64,000 bases of DNA from Oerskovia jenensis (GCF_016907235.1 NZ_JAFBBO010000001.1:3038001-3102000), one strand, 5' to 3'. Counted from the first letter of the stretch, positions 42,943 through 52,022 are shown. Program-made: numbers and translations. Notes: generated from the sequence alone by a model not told the origin.

Positions 42943-42996
42943 CGCCCGACGGCGGAGCGCACCTTCTTCCCCGAGGGTGCGCTCCGCCGTCGGGCG
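42943..42996. terminator. Hairpin built from two inverted copies of the dispersed motif
   Basis: A perfect 21-bp stem (42943-42963 with 42976-42996) whose arms are CGCCCGACGGCGGAGCG and its complement, loop TTCTTCCCCGA plus one base. It lies 11 nt after the LLM stop. Confidence 0.75.
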
Positions 42997-43066
42997 TCCT
43001 GGGGTGTGGGGCCCTGGTGCGGGGGCGAGCGGGGCGCGGGGCCGTGGGACGGGGCTGTCCACGTCG

Positions 43067-43078
43067 TACCGGTCGGTA
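43067..43078. promoter_or_regulatory. Candidate operator upstream of uracil permease
   Basis: Palindrome-like TACCGGTCGGTA ~70 nt before the permease start, resembling TetR-type sites. No adjacent regulator; low certainty. Confidence 0.3.
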
Positions 43079-43148
43079 ACGAAGGGTTCGCGAGCGGCAG
43101 TACCCTTCCCTTCGGCACTTCACCAAAACTTCACGAACGGAGCCCCCC

Positions 43149-44462
43149 ATGGCAGCACTCGGCTGGAAGATCCACGGAGACGGGAAGCGCGTCGAACCCG
43201 GCGCCGTGGTCAGCACCGACGAGCGCCTGAGCTGGCCCCGCACGATCGGGATCGGTATGCAGCACGTCGTCGCGATGTTCGGGGCGACGTTCCTCGTCCC
43301 GCTCCTGACCGGCTTCTCGCCCGCGACGACCCTGTTCTTCTCGGCGATCGGGACCATCGGGTTCCTGCTCATCACGCGCAACCGGCTCCCCAGCTACCTC
43401 GGGTCGAGCTTCGCGTTCATCGCTCCCATCACCGCGGCGACCGCCTCCGGGGGGCAGTCGGTCGCCGTCGGCGGGATCCTGGTGACCGGAGTCGTGCTCG
43501 CCCTCATCGGCGTCGTGGTGCACTTCGCGGGTCCGCGCTGGATCGACCTCACGATGCCGCCCATCGTGACCGGCACGATCGTCGCGCTCATCGGCCTCAA
43601 CCTGGCGCCCGCGGCATGGAACAACTTCCAGCTGTTCCCCGTCACGGCCGTCATCACCCTGGCCTCGATCATCCTCATCACGGTGCTGTTCAAGGGCATC
43701 GTCGGGCGCCTCGCGATCCTGCTCGGCGTCATCATCGGCTACGTCGTCGCGGCGATCCGCAGCGAGGTCGACTTCGCGCCCGTCGCCAAGGCCGCCTGGT
43801 TCGGGCTGCCCGAGTTCGTGACCCCCACGTTCGACGTCGCGGTGCTCGGCCTGTTCGTCCCGGTCGTGCTCGTGCTCGTCGCGGAGAACGTCGGCCACGT
43901 GAAGTCCGTCGCGGCCATGACGGGCAAGAACCTCGACGACCTCACGGGCCGCGCGCTCTTCGCCGACGGCCTCGCGACGACGTTCGCGGGCATCGGCGGC
44001 GGCTCGGGCACCACGACGTACGCCGAGAACATCGGCGTCATGGCGGCCACGCGCGTCTACTCGACCGCGGCCTACTGGGTCGCCGGCGCCACGGCCCTGC
44101 TGCTGAGCATGTCGCCCAAGTTCGGGGCGCTCATCGCGACCATCCCCGCGGGGGTCCTGGGTGGGGCGACGACCATGCTCTACGGCATGATCGGCATCCT
44201 CGGTGCGCGCATCTGGGTGCAGAACAAGGTCGACTTCTCCGACCCGGTCAACCTGACCACCGCAGCCGTCCCGCTGATCGTCGGCATCGCGAACTTCACC
44301 TGGGTCATCGGCGACGTGACTTTCGAGGGCATCGCGCTCGGCACGGCGTCGGCGCTCGTGATCTACCACGTCATGCGCAACATCGCCCGGTGGCGCGGGA
44401 CGTCGCAGGAGCCCGCGAGCCCGGCGTCGGTGCCGGGTGGCTCGGAGATGTCGGAGCGCTGA
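43149..44462 (+). CDS. NCS2-family uracil/xanthine permease (UraA-like)
   Basis: A 437-residue membrane protein of the 14-helix NCS2 fold: MQHVVAMFGATFLVPLLTGFSPATTLFFSAIGT at the start, SYLGSSFAFIAPI, VLVAENVGHVKSVAAMTG and the substrate-binding GGSGTTTYAENIGVMAATRVYS. The residues favour the UraA uracil subgroup over xanthine. ATG at 43149 is preceded by GGAG. It ends in a polar tail and is followed by a strong hairpin. Confidence 0.88.
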   Translation: MAALGWKIHGDGKRVEPGAVVSTDERLSWPRTIGIGMQHVVAMFGATFLVPLLTGFSPATTLFFSAIGTIGFLLITRNRLPSYLGSSFAFIAPITAATASGGQSVAVGGILVTGVVLALIGVVVHFAGPRWIDLTMPPIVTGTIVALIGLNLAPAAWNNFQLFPVTAVITLASIILITVLFKGIVGRLAILLGVIIGYVVAAIRSEVDFAPVAKAAWFGLPEFVTPTFDVAVLGLFVPVVLVLVAENVGHVKSVAAMTGKNLDDLTGRALFADGLATTFAGIGGGSGTTTYAENIGVMAATRVYSTAAYWVAGATALLLSMSPKFGALIATIPAGVLGGATTMLYGMIGILGARIWVQNKVDFSDPVNLTTAAVPLIVGIANFTWVIGDVTFEGIALGTASALVIYHVMRNIARWRGTSQEPASPASVPGGSEMSER

Positions 44463-44470
44463 CCCTGCTG

Positions 44471-44517
44471 CCGGACGCGAGGTCGGTCAGACGTCCTCTG
44501 ACCGACCTCGCGTCCGG
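44471..44517. terminator. Long hairpin terminator after uracil permease
   Basis: A perfect 21-bp stem (44471-44491 with 44497-44517) and 5-nt loop begin 9 nt after the stop; the 8-bp tandem array follows directly. Confidence 0.8.
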
Positions 44518-44584
44518 GCACCCGGGCACCCGGGCACCCGGGCACCCGGGCACCCGGGCACCCGGGGACCCGGGGACCCGGCGG
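44513..44584. repeat. 8-bp tandem array CCCGGGCA
   Basis: Five exact copies (44521-44560) flanked by variant units TCCGGGCA, CCCGGGGA twice and a partial unit. It fills the gap between convergent permease and GNAT genes, ending 3 bp from the GNAT stop codon. Confidence 0.9.
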
Positions 44585-44586
44585 GT

Positions 44587-45195
44587 CTAGAGCTTGAGGC
44601 CCAGGACGTAGCCCTCGTCGGTCGAGACGCGTTCGAGACCGAGGTGCTCGTAGAAGCCGATCGCCGACGTGTTCGTCTCCGAGACCCCCAGGTGGACGCC
44701 CTGGACACCGCGCTCCCGGAGCGCGTCGAAGAGCGTCTCGAGCAGACGTCGCCCGTTGCCACCGCCCTGGGCCGCGGGCAGCAGGTCCACATGGAGGTGC
44801 GCGGGGAAGAGGTCGAGCACCGGGCGGTCCGTGGTCGAGGGGGAGTGGATGCTCCGCACGAGGCAAGCGTCCTCGGAGTCCGTGGGGAACGCGTCCAGCG
44901 GGTAGCGGGCCCGCAGGGGCGGCCACCAGTCACGCTCGCAGCGCTCCTCGAACGCCGCGGTGTCCCCGGTGCCCACGACGTACCCGAGCGCGCCCGACCC
45001 GTCGTCGACCACGAACGCGAGGTCCGGCTCGAACGCCAGGTACGCCCCGAGGTAGATCTCACCGAGCAGGCGGGGGTCGGCGTACCTCTCCGTGGCGTCG
45101 GCGCCGTCGGCACCCGTCCGCAGGCAGATGTCGTACAGACGGTCGACCTCGCGGGGATCGGTGGTGCGAGCAGGGCGGATCGGGAGGGAGACCAT
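44587..45195 (-). CDS. GNAT-family N-acetyltransferase
   Basis: A 202-residue acetyltransferase. HLHVDLLPAAQGGGNGRRLLETLFDALRERG is motif A (QGGGNG loop) and VSETNTSAIGFYEHLGLERVS is motif B; the N-terminal half YDICLRTGADG resembles the bacterial O-GlcNAcase-linked GNAT type. ATG at 45195 starts the domain but lacks a ribosome binding site; GTG at 45234, 9 nt after a TACTGT hexamer, is an alternative leaderless start adding 13 residues. Confidence 0.82.
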   Translation of the reverse strand: MVSLPIRPARTTDPREVDRLYDICLRTGADGADATERYADPRLLGEIYLGAYLAFEPDLAFVVDDGSGALGYVVGTGDTAAFEERCERDWWPPLRARYPLDAFPTDSEDACLVRSIHSPSTTDRPVLDLFPAHLHVDLLPAAQGGGNGRRLLETLFDALRERGVQGVHLGVSETNTSAIGFYEHLGLERVSTDEGYVLGLKL

Positions 45196-45301
45196 CGTGA
45201 GCCGGACCGTTCGAGAGCAGGGAGGAGGAGACACCGCGCCCAGACAGTAGCCGCGAACCCCCCTCGGGGCCAGTGCTGCGGTCGTGGGTACCGCGAACGA
45301 G

Positions 45302-46006
45302 TCAGCCTCCGACGGGCTGCTCTCCCTCGGCGGGCACCTCTTCTGCCGGTGCCTCCTCGGCCGGCGGCACCGGCGGGACGTAGGCCTCCCGCGGCGTGAT
45401 GGTCTCGATCCCGACGCACTTCGCCTGGCTCGACAGCGGCACCGCGGGGTCGATCTCCACGAGCTCCTCGTCGACGAGGTTCACGAAGTTCTTGCCCAGC
45501 ACGAGGTCGACGGTCGCGTCGGCACGGTTGTCGAGCACGAGGACCGGGTCCTTGTAGTGCGCCGCGAGCGTGTACGCCTGCGCGACGCCGGCCGCACCGA
45601 ACGAGATCTGGGTGCTGTGCTGGGTCGTGCCCTTCCCGGCGGGGGTCTGGAGATTGCCGACCAGGGCGATGGTGAAGCCACGGCTCCGCAGGACCTGTTC
45701 GTTGGCGGCGCCCAGGCCGCCCTTGCCCGTGGCGTTGAAGATCCGGACCTGCACGTCGCCGTAGGGCACGGGCAGGGTGCCTTCCGCGAGGCAGGGGGTC
45801 TTGGTGTCGGCGATGACGTCGTCGACCTTGGGTGAGCTGAACTGGCGGTCGAACGGAGGCTCGACCGCGCCCGTGTAGACCGCCAGGGCACCGATGCCGG
45901 TGATCGCCAGGAAGGCGACGAGCAGCCCGAAGACCACGGCCTGTCGCTCGTGGATGCGCCGTCGTCGGACGGTTCGAGAGGGGTCGGAGCCGGGCTGCGT
46001 GGTCAC
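45302..46006 (-). CDS. LytR C-terminal domain cell-envelope protein
   Basis: A 234-residue membrane-anchored protein: basic N terminus, one helix (~23-45), then an extracellular LytR_C domain (VQVRIFNATGKGGLGAANEQVLRSRGFTIALVGN) and a Pro/Glu-rich tail. LytR_C proteins are linked to attachment of wall polymers. GTG at 46006 is leaderless (TAGGTT 6 nt upstream). It is conserved beside the next upstream gene in actinobacteria. Confidence 0.82.
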   Translation of the reverse strand: MTTQPGSDPSRTVRRRRIHERQAVVFGLLVAFLAITGIGALAVYTGAVEPPFDRQFSSPKVDDVIADTKTPCLAEGTLPVPYGDVQVRIFNATGKGGLGAANEQVLRSRGFTIALVGNLQTPAGKGTTQHSTQISFGAAGVAQAYTLAAHYKDPVLVLDNRADATVDLVLGKNFVNLVDEELVEIDPAVPLSSQAKCVGIETITPREAYVPPVPPAEEAPAEEVPAEGEQPVGG

Positions 46007-46012
46007 GCCAGA

Positions 46013-46018
46013 AACCTA
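46013..46018 (-). promoter_or_regulatory. -10 hexamer of LytR_C gene (leaderless)
   Basis: TAGGTT on the minus strand, 6 nt before the GTG at 46006; it overlaps the stop of the upstream gene. Confidence 0.5.
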
Positions 46019-46327
46019 CCCGACCCCGGGGGCGTTGAGCATGAGCACACGGGCGTGGAGGATGGCTCGCTGCTGCAGGGCAGCACGGACCGCTCGGTGC
46101 AGGCCGTCCTCGAGGTAGAGGACCCCTTGGTACTCCACGACGTGCGCGAACAGGTCACCATAGAACGTCGAGTCCTCCGAGAGCAGGTTGTCGAGATTCA
46201 AGGTCCGCTTGGTCGTCACGAGCTCGTCGAGCCGCACCTGACGGGGAGGGACGCTCGACCAGTCCTTGGGCGTGACCAACCCGTGATCCGGGTACGGGCG
46301 CCCGTCACCGACGGCCTTGAAGATCAT
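46016..46327 (-). CDS. Conserved actinobacterial protein (VapB-type annotation), function uncertain
   Basis: A 103-residue protein beginning MIFKAVGDGRPYPDHG, with VRLDELVTTKRTLNLDNLLSEDSTFYGDLFAHVV and LYLEDGLHRAVRAALQQRAILHARVL. Relatives are often labelled VapB-family antitoxin, but no PIN-domain toxin is next to it, so a toxin-antitoxin role is not supported here. ATG at 46327 is leaderless (TAGACT 7 nt upstream). Confidence 0.75.
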   Translation of the reverse strand: MIFKAVGDGRPYPDHGLVTPKDWSSVPPRQVRLDELVTTKRTLNLDNLLSEDSTFYGDLFAHVVEYQGVLYLEDGLHRAVRAALQQRAILHARVLMLNAPGVG

Positions 46328-46334
46328 GCGGGCC

Positions 46335-46340
46335 AGTCTA
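46335..46340 (-). promoter_or_regulatory. -10 hexamer of VapB-like gene (leaderless)
   Basis: TAGACT on the minus strand, 7 nt before the ATG at 46327. Confidence 0.55.
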
Positions 46341-46443
46341 GGGGGAGCCTTCGGCGCGACGGCGCGGATCTCGCCGGGCGCCCCACAACTCCACAGCCCT
46401 TGCACATCCGGCCCGCCCGACCCGGTCAGGATTCCCGGACCCG

Positions 46444-48114
46444 TCAGGCCCCTCCCAGGTCCCGGCGCCGGAACCCGAGGTAGGCGACGGCGACGAGGGC
46501 CGCGGCGATCCCGGCCAGGGCGAGCAGGGGGCCGGCCGAGAAGGGGTCGAGCGGGACCTGCGGCACGTGCGTGAACGGCGACAGGTCGCGTGCCCACTGC
46601 GGCAGACCGAACAGCTCGCCGAGCTGCCCGACGACCAGGAAGACCGTGACGACCCCCCATCCCAGGGCGACGAGGCGCGGCCACCACGCGTACAGCACCA
46701 GGACGAGCCCTGCGACGACCAGGGCGGCCGGGACCTGCACGAGCCCCGCCCCGACGGCGTCCGCGAACGCGCTGCCCCACGCGCCGGACACGAGCGCGTG
46801 CCCCAGGCCCATCATGAGCCCGGCCCACAGCGGCACCGCGACGACGCCGACGACCAGCAGGACCACGGAGGCCGTCAGGTACCGCGTCCGGGACGTCCCC
46901 GTCGCGAGCACGAGCTCGGCCCGTCCCGAGGTCTCCTCGGCGTGCACGCGGGTCACGAGCGTCACGGCGAAGGCCGCCGCGGCGATCCCGACGAAGCCCA
47001 TGATCGCGACCTGGAACACCTGGGCGAGCGCACCGGCACCGCCGAGCCGTTCGACGACCTGCTGCATCTGCGGCGAGGACCCGGCGATGTCGTCGACCGA
47101 GTCGAGGAGGAACCCGACGAGCAGGCAGTACGCCCCGACGCCCAGGGTCCACGACACGACGCCGGGGACCTGGAGCCGGGTCGCGAGCGCGAGCGGGCTC
47201 GTGAGCGAGGCCGACCCGGCGGGCCCGGGGCGCGGCTGGACGAGCCCGGCCCCGAGGTCGCGCCCGAGCGAGAGCCGGGCCGCGACCACCACGCCCACGA
47301 CGAACAGTGCGAGGCACAGCAGCGCGGGCCCCCACGCGTCCGCGCCGAACGGGTCGATCTCCTGGGCCCAGCCCACGGGGGAGACCCAGTGCAGCCAGTC
47401 GGCGGAGGGCTCGATGTCGGCGACGCCGCGCAGCGCGTACCCCGCGACGAGCAGCAGCACGCCGATCGTGCTGGCGGTCCGCGACGAGGTCGCGACCTGC
47501 GCGCACACGGCCCCGATCCCGGTCGCGGCCAGGCCGAGCGCCGCGAACTGCAGACCGAACGCGACGGACGAGGCGCCGTCGGCTCCTTGCGCCACGTACA
47601 TCGCGGCCATGAGCGCGCCGGTGACCACGGACATCCCGGCCGCGACGAGGACCCCCGTCGCGAGCGGGGCGAGCGACCCCACGCGGGCCGCGCGCACGAG
47701 CTCGAGCCTGCCGGTCTCCTCCTCCTTGCGCGTGTGGCGCACGACCGTGAGGACCGCCAGGACGCCGAGCACCAGGATCATGAACAGACCCACGCGCCAG
47801 GCGGCGGTCGAGGCGACGGACTGCGTGTGCTCGAGCGGCCCGAGCAGCGCGAGGAACGCGCTGTTGGTGCCCATGCTCGCGGCGAGCTCGTCGCGCTCGG
47901 CCTGCGTCCCGTAGACCGTGGCGACCGACGAGTACGTGACCGCGACCATGAGCAGCACCACGACGACGTACACGGGCAGGACGATGCGGTCGCGGCGCAG
48001 CGCGAGGCGCACGAGCGCTCCCGTGCCCGCGAGCGCTCCTCGCAACGACAGGGGAGGAGCGTCCGTGCGCCGCGGCGCGACGGCGGCCGGGTCGGCGGAG
48101 GTGAGCGCGGTCAT
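46444..48114 (-). CDS. ABC-2-type exporter permease (duplicated domain)
   Basis: A 556-residue membrane protein with two related sets of about six helices, as in TetA-like/polyketide antibiotic exporters. It contains [26 protein letters not shown] in the first half and [26 protein letters not shown] in the second, the matched EETGR(L/A)EL cytoplasmic loops that mark the family. ATG at 48114 overlaps the ATPase stop (ATGA). Works with the upstream ATPase. Confidence 0.87.
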   Translation of the reverse strand: MTALTSADPAAVAPRRTDAPPLSLRGALAGTGALVRLALRRDRIVLPVYVVVVLLMVAVTYSSVATVYGTQAERDELAASMGTNSAFLALLGPLEHTQSVASTAAWRVGLFMILVLGVLAVLTVVRHTRKEEETGRLELVRAARVGSLAPLATGVLVAAGMSVVTGALMAAMYVAQGADGASSVAFGLQFAALGLAATGIGAVCAQVATSSRTASTIGVLLLVAGYALRGVADIEPSADWLHWVSPVGWAQEIDPFGADAWGPALLCLALFVVGVVVAARLSLGRDLGAGLVQPRPGPAGSASLTSPLALATRLQVPGVVSWTLGVGAYCLLVGFLLDSVDDIAGSSPQMQQVVERLGGAGALAQVFQVAIMGFVGIAAAAFAVTLVTRVHAEETSGRAELVLATGTSRTRYLTASVVLLVVGVVAVPLWAGLMMGLGHALVSGAWGSAFADAVGAGLVQVPAALVVAGLVLVLYAWWPRLVALGWGVVTVFLVVGQLGELFGLPQWARDLSPFTHVPQVPLDPFSAGPLLALAGIAAALVAVAYLGFRRRDLGGA

Positions 48115-49082
48115 CGCAGCGCCTCGCCGTCGAGCAGGGCGAGCTCGTCGCCGTACTGGCGCAGGAACAGCTCTTCGAGCGAGGGGGGCTCGATCGTCAG
48201 GCCGTGGGGTTCGAGGTCCGCGAGCGCGCGCGTGACCTGGGGCAGCGCGTCGTCGTCGACGTGGAAGGTCACGTGCGAGCCGTCGACCACGAGGTCGTGG
48301 ACCCCGGCGGTGGCCGCGAGCGCGTCCGTCGCGCCCGGTGTCCCTGCGGCGCCGCCCCCGACGGTCACGACGACCTTCGACCGGGTCAGGTGCCGCAGCT
48401 CGGCCAGCGTCCCGGACTGCACGGCCCGGCCGCTCCGGATGATCGTCACGGTGTCGCACAGGGCCTCGACCTCGGCGAGGATGTGGCTCGACAGGAGGAC
48501 CGACGTGCCGCGGGCCGTGGCCTCGCGCACGCAGTCCTGGAACACGGCCTCCATGATCGGGTCGAGGCCCGACGTGGGTTCGTCGAGCACGAGCAGCTCG
48601 GCGTCGGCGCTCAGCGCGGCGACGAGCGCGACCTTCTGCCGGTTCCCCTTGGAGTAGGTCCCGGTCTTCTTGGTCGGGTCGAGCTCGAAGCGTTCGAGCA
48701 TGCGCGCCTTGCGCCGTTCGTCGACGGCCGCGCCGCGCAGGCGCAGCAGCAGGTCGATCGTCTCGCCGCCCGAGAGCTGTGGCCAGAGCGTGACGTCGCC
48801 CGGGACGTAGGCGAGGCGTCGGTGCAGCGAGACGGCGTCGCGGAACGGGTCGCCGCCCAGCAGCGTCGCGGTGCCCGAGTCGGGGCGCAGCAGGCCGAGG
48901 AGCACGCGGAGGGTCGTGGACTTCCCGGCGCCGTTGGGCCCGAGGAAGCCCGCGACCTCCCCGGCGCGGACCGTCAGGTCGAGCCCGTCGAGCGCCCGGG
49001 TCGTGCCGAAGGACTTGTGCAGGTCGTGGATCTCGACGGCGGGTCCGCGGGGGGCGGGGGCCGTGCGTGCGGTCGCGGTCAT
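48111..49082 (-). CDS. ABC transporter ATP-binding protein
   Basis: A 323-residue ATPase with Walker [11 protein letters not shown], signature-region [16 protein letters not shown], Walker [14 protein letters not shown] and H-loop SSHIL. The ~95-residue C-terminal extension resembles drug-resistance ATPases. ATG at 49082 has GAGGAACC upstream. A TetR gene lies 127 bp upstream on the same strand and is the likely regulator. Confidence 0.9.
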   Translation of the reverse strand: MTATARTAPAPRGPAVEIHDLHKSFGTTRALDGLDLTVRAGEVAGFLGPNGAGKSTTLRVLLGLLRPDSGTATLLGGDPFRDAVSLHRRLAYVPGDVTLWPQLSGGETIDLLLRLRGAAVDERRKARMLERFELDPTKKTGTYSKGNRQKVALVAALSADAELLVLDEPTSGLDPIMEAVFQDCVREATARGTSVLLSSHILAEVEALCDTVTIIRSGRAVQSGTLAELRHLTRSKVVVTVGGGAAGTPGATDALAATAGVHDLVVDGSHVTFHVDDDALPQVTRALADLEPHGLTIEPPSLEELFLRQYGDELALLDGEALR

Positions 49083-49208
49083 GGTTCCTCGTCGGGTGAG
49101 GGAGGGACGGGAGGGGAGCGGCGCCGTCGGGAGGGAGCGTCGGGAGGGTGCCCGACGGCGTCGCTCGCCCGGGGTGTGCGGGCTGCGGACCGCGCGGGTC
49201 GGCCAGGG

Positions 49209-49913
49209 CTACGGGGCGGGCGATGCCGCGGCGCGCTCGCCGGGCGGCGGCTCGGCGTACCGGAGGTAGGCGTCGAGGAGCGTGCGGTCGGTGAGGAAGC
49301 CGTCGGTGAAGAGCTCGATCGACGGCAGGCCGTGCCGGTCGACGTACCCGCGGACGATCGACCCGGTGTCGCCCGGGTCGATGGGCGGGTTCAGCGTGAG
49401 GTCGAGGAGGATCGTCCCGAGGGACTGCGTGACGAGGTAGCGGGCTCGCGCGGTCTCGTCGAGAGAGGGCCTGATGGTCCCGGCGGCGACGCCGTCCGCG
49501 AGGTAGGCCACGGCGTCGTCGACCATGCTCGCGACGAACGAGCGGGCGAGGTCGCCACCCTCCTGGAGGCTGCGCAGCACGTAGCCGAGCACCGGGCCGT
49601 ACTCCTCGACCGACGAGAGCTGGGCCAGGACGTCGAGGGGGCTGCCCCGCGAGCCGTGCTCGTCGCCCAGGACGGTGCGCTTGTTCTCGCGGACGAGGAC
49701 CAGGACGTGCTCGTCGCACGCGCGGCGCAGTCCTTCCTTGGACCCGAAGTGGTGGATGACGAGCCCGGGGCTGACACCGGCGTCGGCGGCGATCGTGCGG
49801 ACCGGCACCCGGAAGCCCTGGGACGCGAAGCGGAGCAGGGCGGCGTCGCGGATGCGTGCGCGCCCCGTGAGGTCCGGGGCGTCGGGACTCTCGTCGCGCG
49901 TGACTGAACGCAT
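49209..49913 (-). CDS. TetR-family regulator of the ABC exporter
   Basis: A 234-residue repressor. The HTH is LRFASQGFRVPVRTIAADAGVSPGLVIHHFGSKEGLRRACDEHV. ATG at 49913 is chosen because TAGCGT ends 7 nt upstream (leaderless); the frame runs 17 codons further. A TGAAC-N4-GTTCA palindrome (49905-49918) covers the start codon and a second TGTTCA half-site sits upstream of the -10, so autoregulation is likely. Confidence 0.87.
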   Translation of the reverse strand: MRSVTRDESPDAPDLTGRARIRDAALLRFASQGFRVPVRTIAADAGVSPGLVIHHFGSKEGLRRACDEHVLVLVRENKRTVLGDEHGSRGSPLDVLAQLSSVEEYGPVLGYVLRSLQEGGDLARSFVASMVDDAVAYLADGVAAGTIRPSLDETARARYLVTQSLGTILLDLTLNPPIDPGDTGSIVRGYVDRHGLPSIELFTDGFLTDRTLLDAYLRYAEPPPGERAAASPAP

Positions 49914-49918
49914 GTTCA
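49905..49918. promoter_or_regulatory. TetR operator over the start codon
   Basis: TGAACGCATGTTCA, a TGAAC/GTTCA palindrome at the leaderless start; related half-sites TGTTCA recur at 49933-49938. Confidence 0.5.
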
Positions 49919-49920
49919 AC

Positions 49921-49926
49921 ACGCTA
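49921..49926 (-). promoter_or_regulatory. -10 hexamer of TetR gene (leaderless)
   Basis: TAGCGT on the minus strand, 7 nt before the ATG at 49913. Confidence 0.55.
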
Positions 49927-50089
49927 AACAGTTGTTCAGACGAGCACAAGAGGGTGCGCGTCACGACGGCGTCGAGGTTCGAGGGACGCCGGGAGTCCGT
50001 CGCGAGGACGACGGCCTCCCCCCGTGGGCGGGTCGCGGCTCAGGGACGAACCAGGGGAGTCCCCGATGTGCGCGCACGGAGCCCCGGCG

Positions 50090-50095
50090 TACCGT
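50090..50095 (+). promoter_or_regulatory. -10 hexamer of PspC gene (leaderless)
   Basis: TACCGT, 6 nt before the ATG at 50102. Confidence 0.55.
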
Positions 50096-50101
50096 CGAGG
50101 C

Positions 50102-50290
50102 ATGAGCCACATCCTCGCCAGACCGCGCCGCGGCGCCGTCATCGCCGGCGTCTGCGCGGGCCTCGCCCGACGCTTCGACATCAGCCCCACGCTCGTCCGC
50201 GTCCTCGCGGTCGCCTCGTGCATCCTGCCCGGACCGCAGATCCTGGCCTACGTCGTGCTGTGGATCGTCCTGCCCCGCGACCCGGAGTGA
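50102..50290 (+). CDS. PspC-domain membrane protein
   Basis: A 62-residue protein that is essentially one PspC domain: RPRRGAVIAGVCAGLARRFDISPTLVRVLAVASCILPGPQILAYVVLWIVLP. PspC proteins sit in the inner membrane and take part in envelope stress responses. ATG at 50102 is leaderless. Too short to include a regulatory partner domain. Confidence 0.87.
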   Translation: MSHILARPRRGAVIAGVCAGLARRFDISPTLVRVLAVASCILPGPQILAYVVLWIVLPRDPE

Positions 50291-50321
50291 CCGGAGGTCG
50301 CCGCTGCGCGGCCGGGCGTCG

Positions 50322-50864
50322 TCAGAGCCGCAGGGCCAACCACCTCTGCGCGTACCGGTCCTCGTTGAACGCCGGGACGTCCACGTACCCGCGCCGCGCG
50401 TAGAGGGCCAGCGCCTCGACGAGATCGTGCCGGGTGTCGAGCCGCACCACCACGGCGCCCAGGCGTCGCGCCGCCGACTCGGCCGCGTCGAGGAGTGCCC
50501 CGGCGACGCCGCGTCCGCGGAACGCCGGGGTGACGAAGACACGTCTGAGCTCTGCGGTCGGTTCCGGGGCGCGAGGGGCGATCGCGACCCCCGCGCACCC
50601 CACGGCCACCGGGCCGTCGCGGCCGTCCGCCCAGGCGAGGTGGAACGAACCGCCGGGAGCCGCCAGCCCCGTGGAGTCCTGGGCCGCGAAACCCGACAGG
50701 AGGTCGTCCCGTGGAGTGGGGTGGCCGAAGAACCGGTCGCTGACCTCGGTGTAGTACCGGAACAGGATCGCCTGGGACTCCTGTGCGTCGACGGGGTGCT
50801 CCGCGACGTGCCAGGTCGTCGAGGCGCCCGACGGCGTGCTGAGGGGGTCGTCGGCGCTGGACAC
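50322..50864 (-). CDS. GNAT-family N-acetyltransferase
   Basis: A 180-residue acetyltransferase with motif A LRRVFVTPAFRGRGVAGALLDAAESAARRLG (RGRGVA loop) and motif B HDLVEALALYARRGY. GTG at 50864 starts the protein; upstream is a weak CATACT hexamer at leaderless distance. The N-terminal segment TPSG is encoded by a copy of the dispersed motif. Substrate unknown. Confidence 0.82.
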   Translation of the reverse strand: MSSADDPLSTPSGASTTWHVAEHPVDAQESQAILFRYYTEVSDRFFGHPTPRDDLLSGFAAQDSTGLAAPGGSFHLAWADGRDGPVAVGCAGVAIAPRAPEPTAELRRVFVTPAFRGRGVAGALLDAAESAARRLGAVVVRLDTRHDLVEALALYARRGYVDVPAFNEDRYAQRWLALRL

Positions 50865-50951
50865 GTTCGTCAGTATGCCCCGAATGCACCCTGACCGAAC
50901 GGTTGCCCGAGGCTTTTGTCCAGCGCGGGTCAGGCGTGGCACCATCCGAGG

Positions 50952-51515
50952 GTGCGCTCCCACCCCACCCGAATCGTCCTGCTGCCCCTCTGTCTCTGCG
51001 TCGTCGCCGTGACACTCGCAGGATGTGCTTCCGACGCCTCGCCCATGGCCACCGCGGACCAGACCCCCGCTGCCGCAGCCCCCGCGACGCCGCTCCCGCC
51101 GTTCGACGGATCGACGAGGGCGGGCGCACTCCTGCTGGCCGCGGCCGGTGACCTCGACCCGGCGATCCTCCCGGACGGCTTCCACTACGTCGAGACCGTC
51201 GACCTCGACCTCTCGGAGTCGAAGAGCTCGATCTACGTCCAGGGTCAGCCCGGCGAGGAGGGACCAGGTCTGTACGTCCACGCGGTGCACGCAGGCGTGT
51301 CGGTCCCCAGCCTCGGGGACGACTGGCCCGACGAGGCCGTCCCCGAGCTCTCGGGCGAGGAGACGGTCACCGTGGCCTCCGACCCCGCGGGGCAGGACCG
51401 GTCGGTCGTCTCGATCGACGCGTCTCCGGTGGGCACGGTGCGGCTCATCGGCGACGGTGTCCCGCGCGACGACCTGATCGCGATGGCAGGGCGGCTGCTC
51501 GACTCGGTGGGCTGA
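50952..51515 (+). CDS. Lipoprotein of unknown function
   Basis: A 187-residue lipoprotein with signal peptide ending VTLAGC (Cys25), a short Ala/Pro linker, and a C-terminal domain with beta-strand pattern (LYVHAVHAGVSV, VTVASDPAGQDRSVVSID). GTG at 50952 begins the signal peptide. No family recognised. Confidence 0.72.
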   Translation: MRSHPTRIVLLPLCLCVVAVTLAGCASDASPMATADQTPAAAAPATPLPPFDGSTRAGALLLAAAGDLDPAILPDGFHYVETVDLDLSESKSSIYVQGQPGEEGPGLYVHAVHAGVSVPSLGDDWPDEAVPELSGEETVTVASDPAGQDRSVVSIDASPVGTVRLIGDGVPRDDLIAMAGRLLDSVG

Positions 51516-51606
51516 CGCCTCGACCGGGCGGTGCGGTGACGCGGAGACCCGGTGGCGACTCTAGGGCCTGGCCCCCCGCACCCCGGTCACCCGTGTCCAC
51601 GAACGA

Positions 51607-51640
51607 CGAAGGGTCCGCAGCGCAGGCTGCGGACCCTTCG
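51607..51640 (-). terminator. Hairpin terminator after tRNA-Ser(GGA)
   Basis: A perfect 14-bp stem (CGAAGGGTCCGCAG with complement) and 6-nt loop, 5 nt past the tRNA 3' end on the minus strand. Its CGAAGGGTCC start matches the terminator of the other tRNA-Ser. Confidence 0.75.
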
Positions 51641-51645
51641 GTCTG

Positions 51646-51731
51646 CGGAGGATGGGGGATTCGAACCCCCGAGGGCTTTTAACCCAACACGCTTTCCAAG
51701 CGTGCGCCATAGGCCACTAGGCGAATCCTCC
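51646..51731 (-). tRNA. tRNA-Ser (GGA)
   Basis: On the minus strand GGAGGAT pairs with ATCCTCC, discriminator G. The anticodon loop TTGGAAA gives GGA (reads UCC/UCU). Long variable arm, T-loop GTTCGAATC. CCA not encoded. Confidence 0.95.
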
Positions 51732-51917
51732 GTGCTGCAGCGTCGACCCACGCGGGGCGTCAGGCAGCGTGTCGAGAATACCGGACGCCGGGCCTGCGAC
51801 CGAATCGGCCCGCCGCGACGTCGCCCGAGGAGCCGCCTGTGCTCTCGCGGCCCGCCCGTACGGGGGGCGTCCCGCGTGTGCCCGGGGGCCGGTTTCGGAC
51901 CACCGGCCCTCCTGGGC

Positions 51918-51923
51918 TAGGCT
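51918..51923 (+). promoter_or_regulatory. -10 hexamer of SRP RNA gene
   Basis: TAGGCT, 6-7 nt upstream of the predicted 5' end of the SRP RNA. Confidence 0.6.
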
Positions 51924-51929
51924 GGGTCC

Positions 51930-52020
51930 AGACCCCTCGTGCGGCGCTATCTCACTGAACTCCCCCAGGGCCGGAAGGCAGCAAGGGCAGGTGGGCTCTG
52001 GTGGGTGCACGGGGGGTCCT
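51930..52020 (+). ncRNA. ffs: Bacterial small SRP RNA (4.5S RNA)
   Basis: The conserved apical domain GGGCCGGAAGGCAGCAAGGG is flanked by the paired strands CCCCCAG and CTGGTGGG, and the ends AGACCCC and GGGGTCCT close the helix. This RNA binds Ffh and targets membrane proteins to the Sec translocon. It lies between tRNA-Ser and metQ; dnaX, its usual actinobacterial neighbour, is 3.8 kb downstream. Confidence 0.93.
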
Positions 52021-52022
52021 TT

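Noticed and set aside
44513-44584. Possible CRISPR-like array
   Set aside because: Units are 8 bp and contiguous with no spacers; a simple tandem repeat.
46016-46327. Toxin-antitoxin locus
   Set aside because: No toxin-like frame lies next to the VapB-labelled gene.
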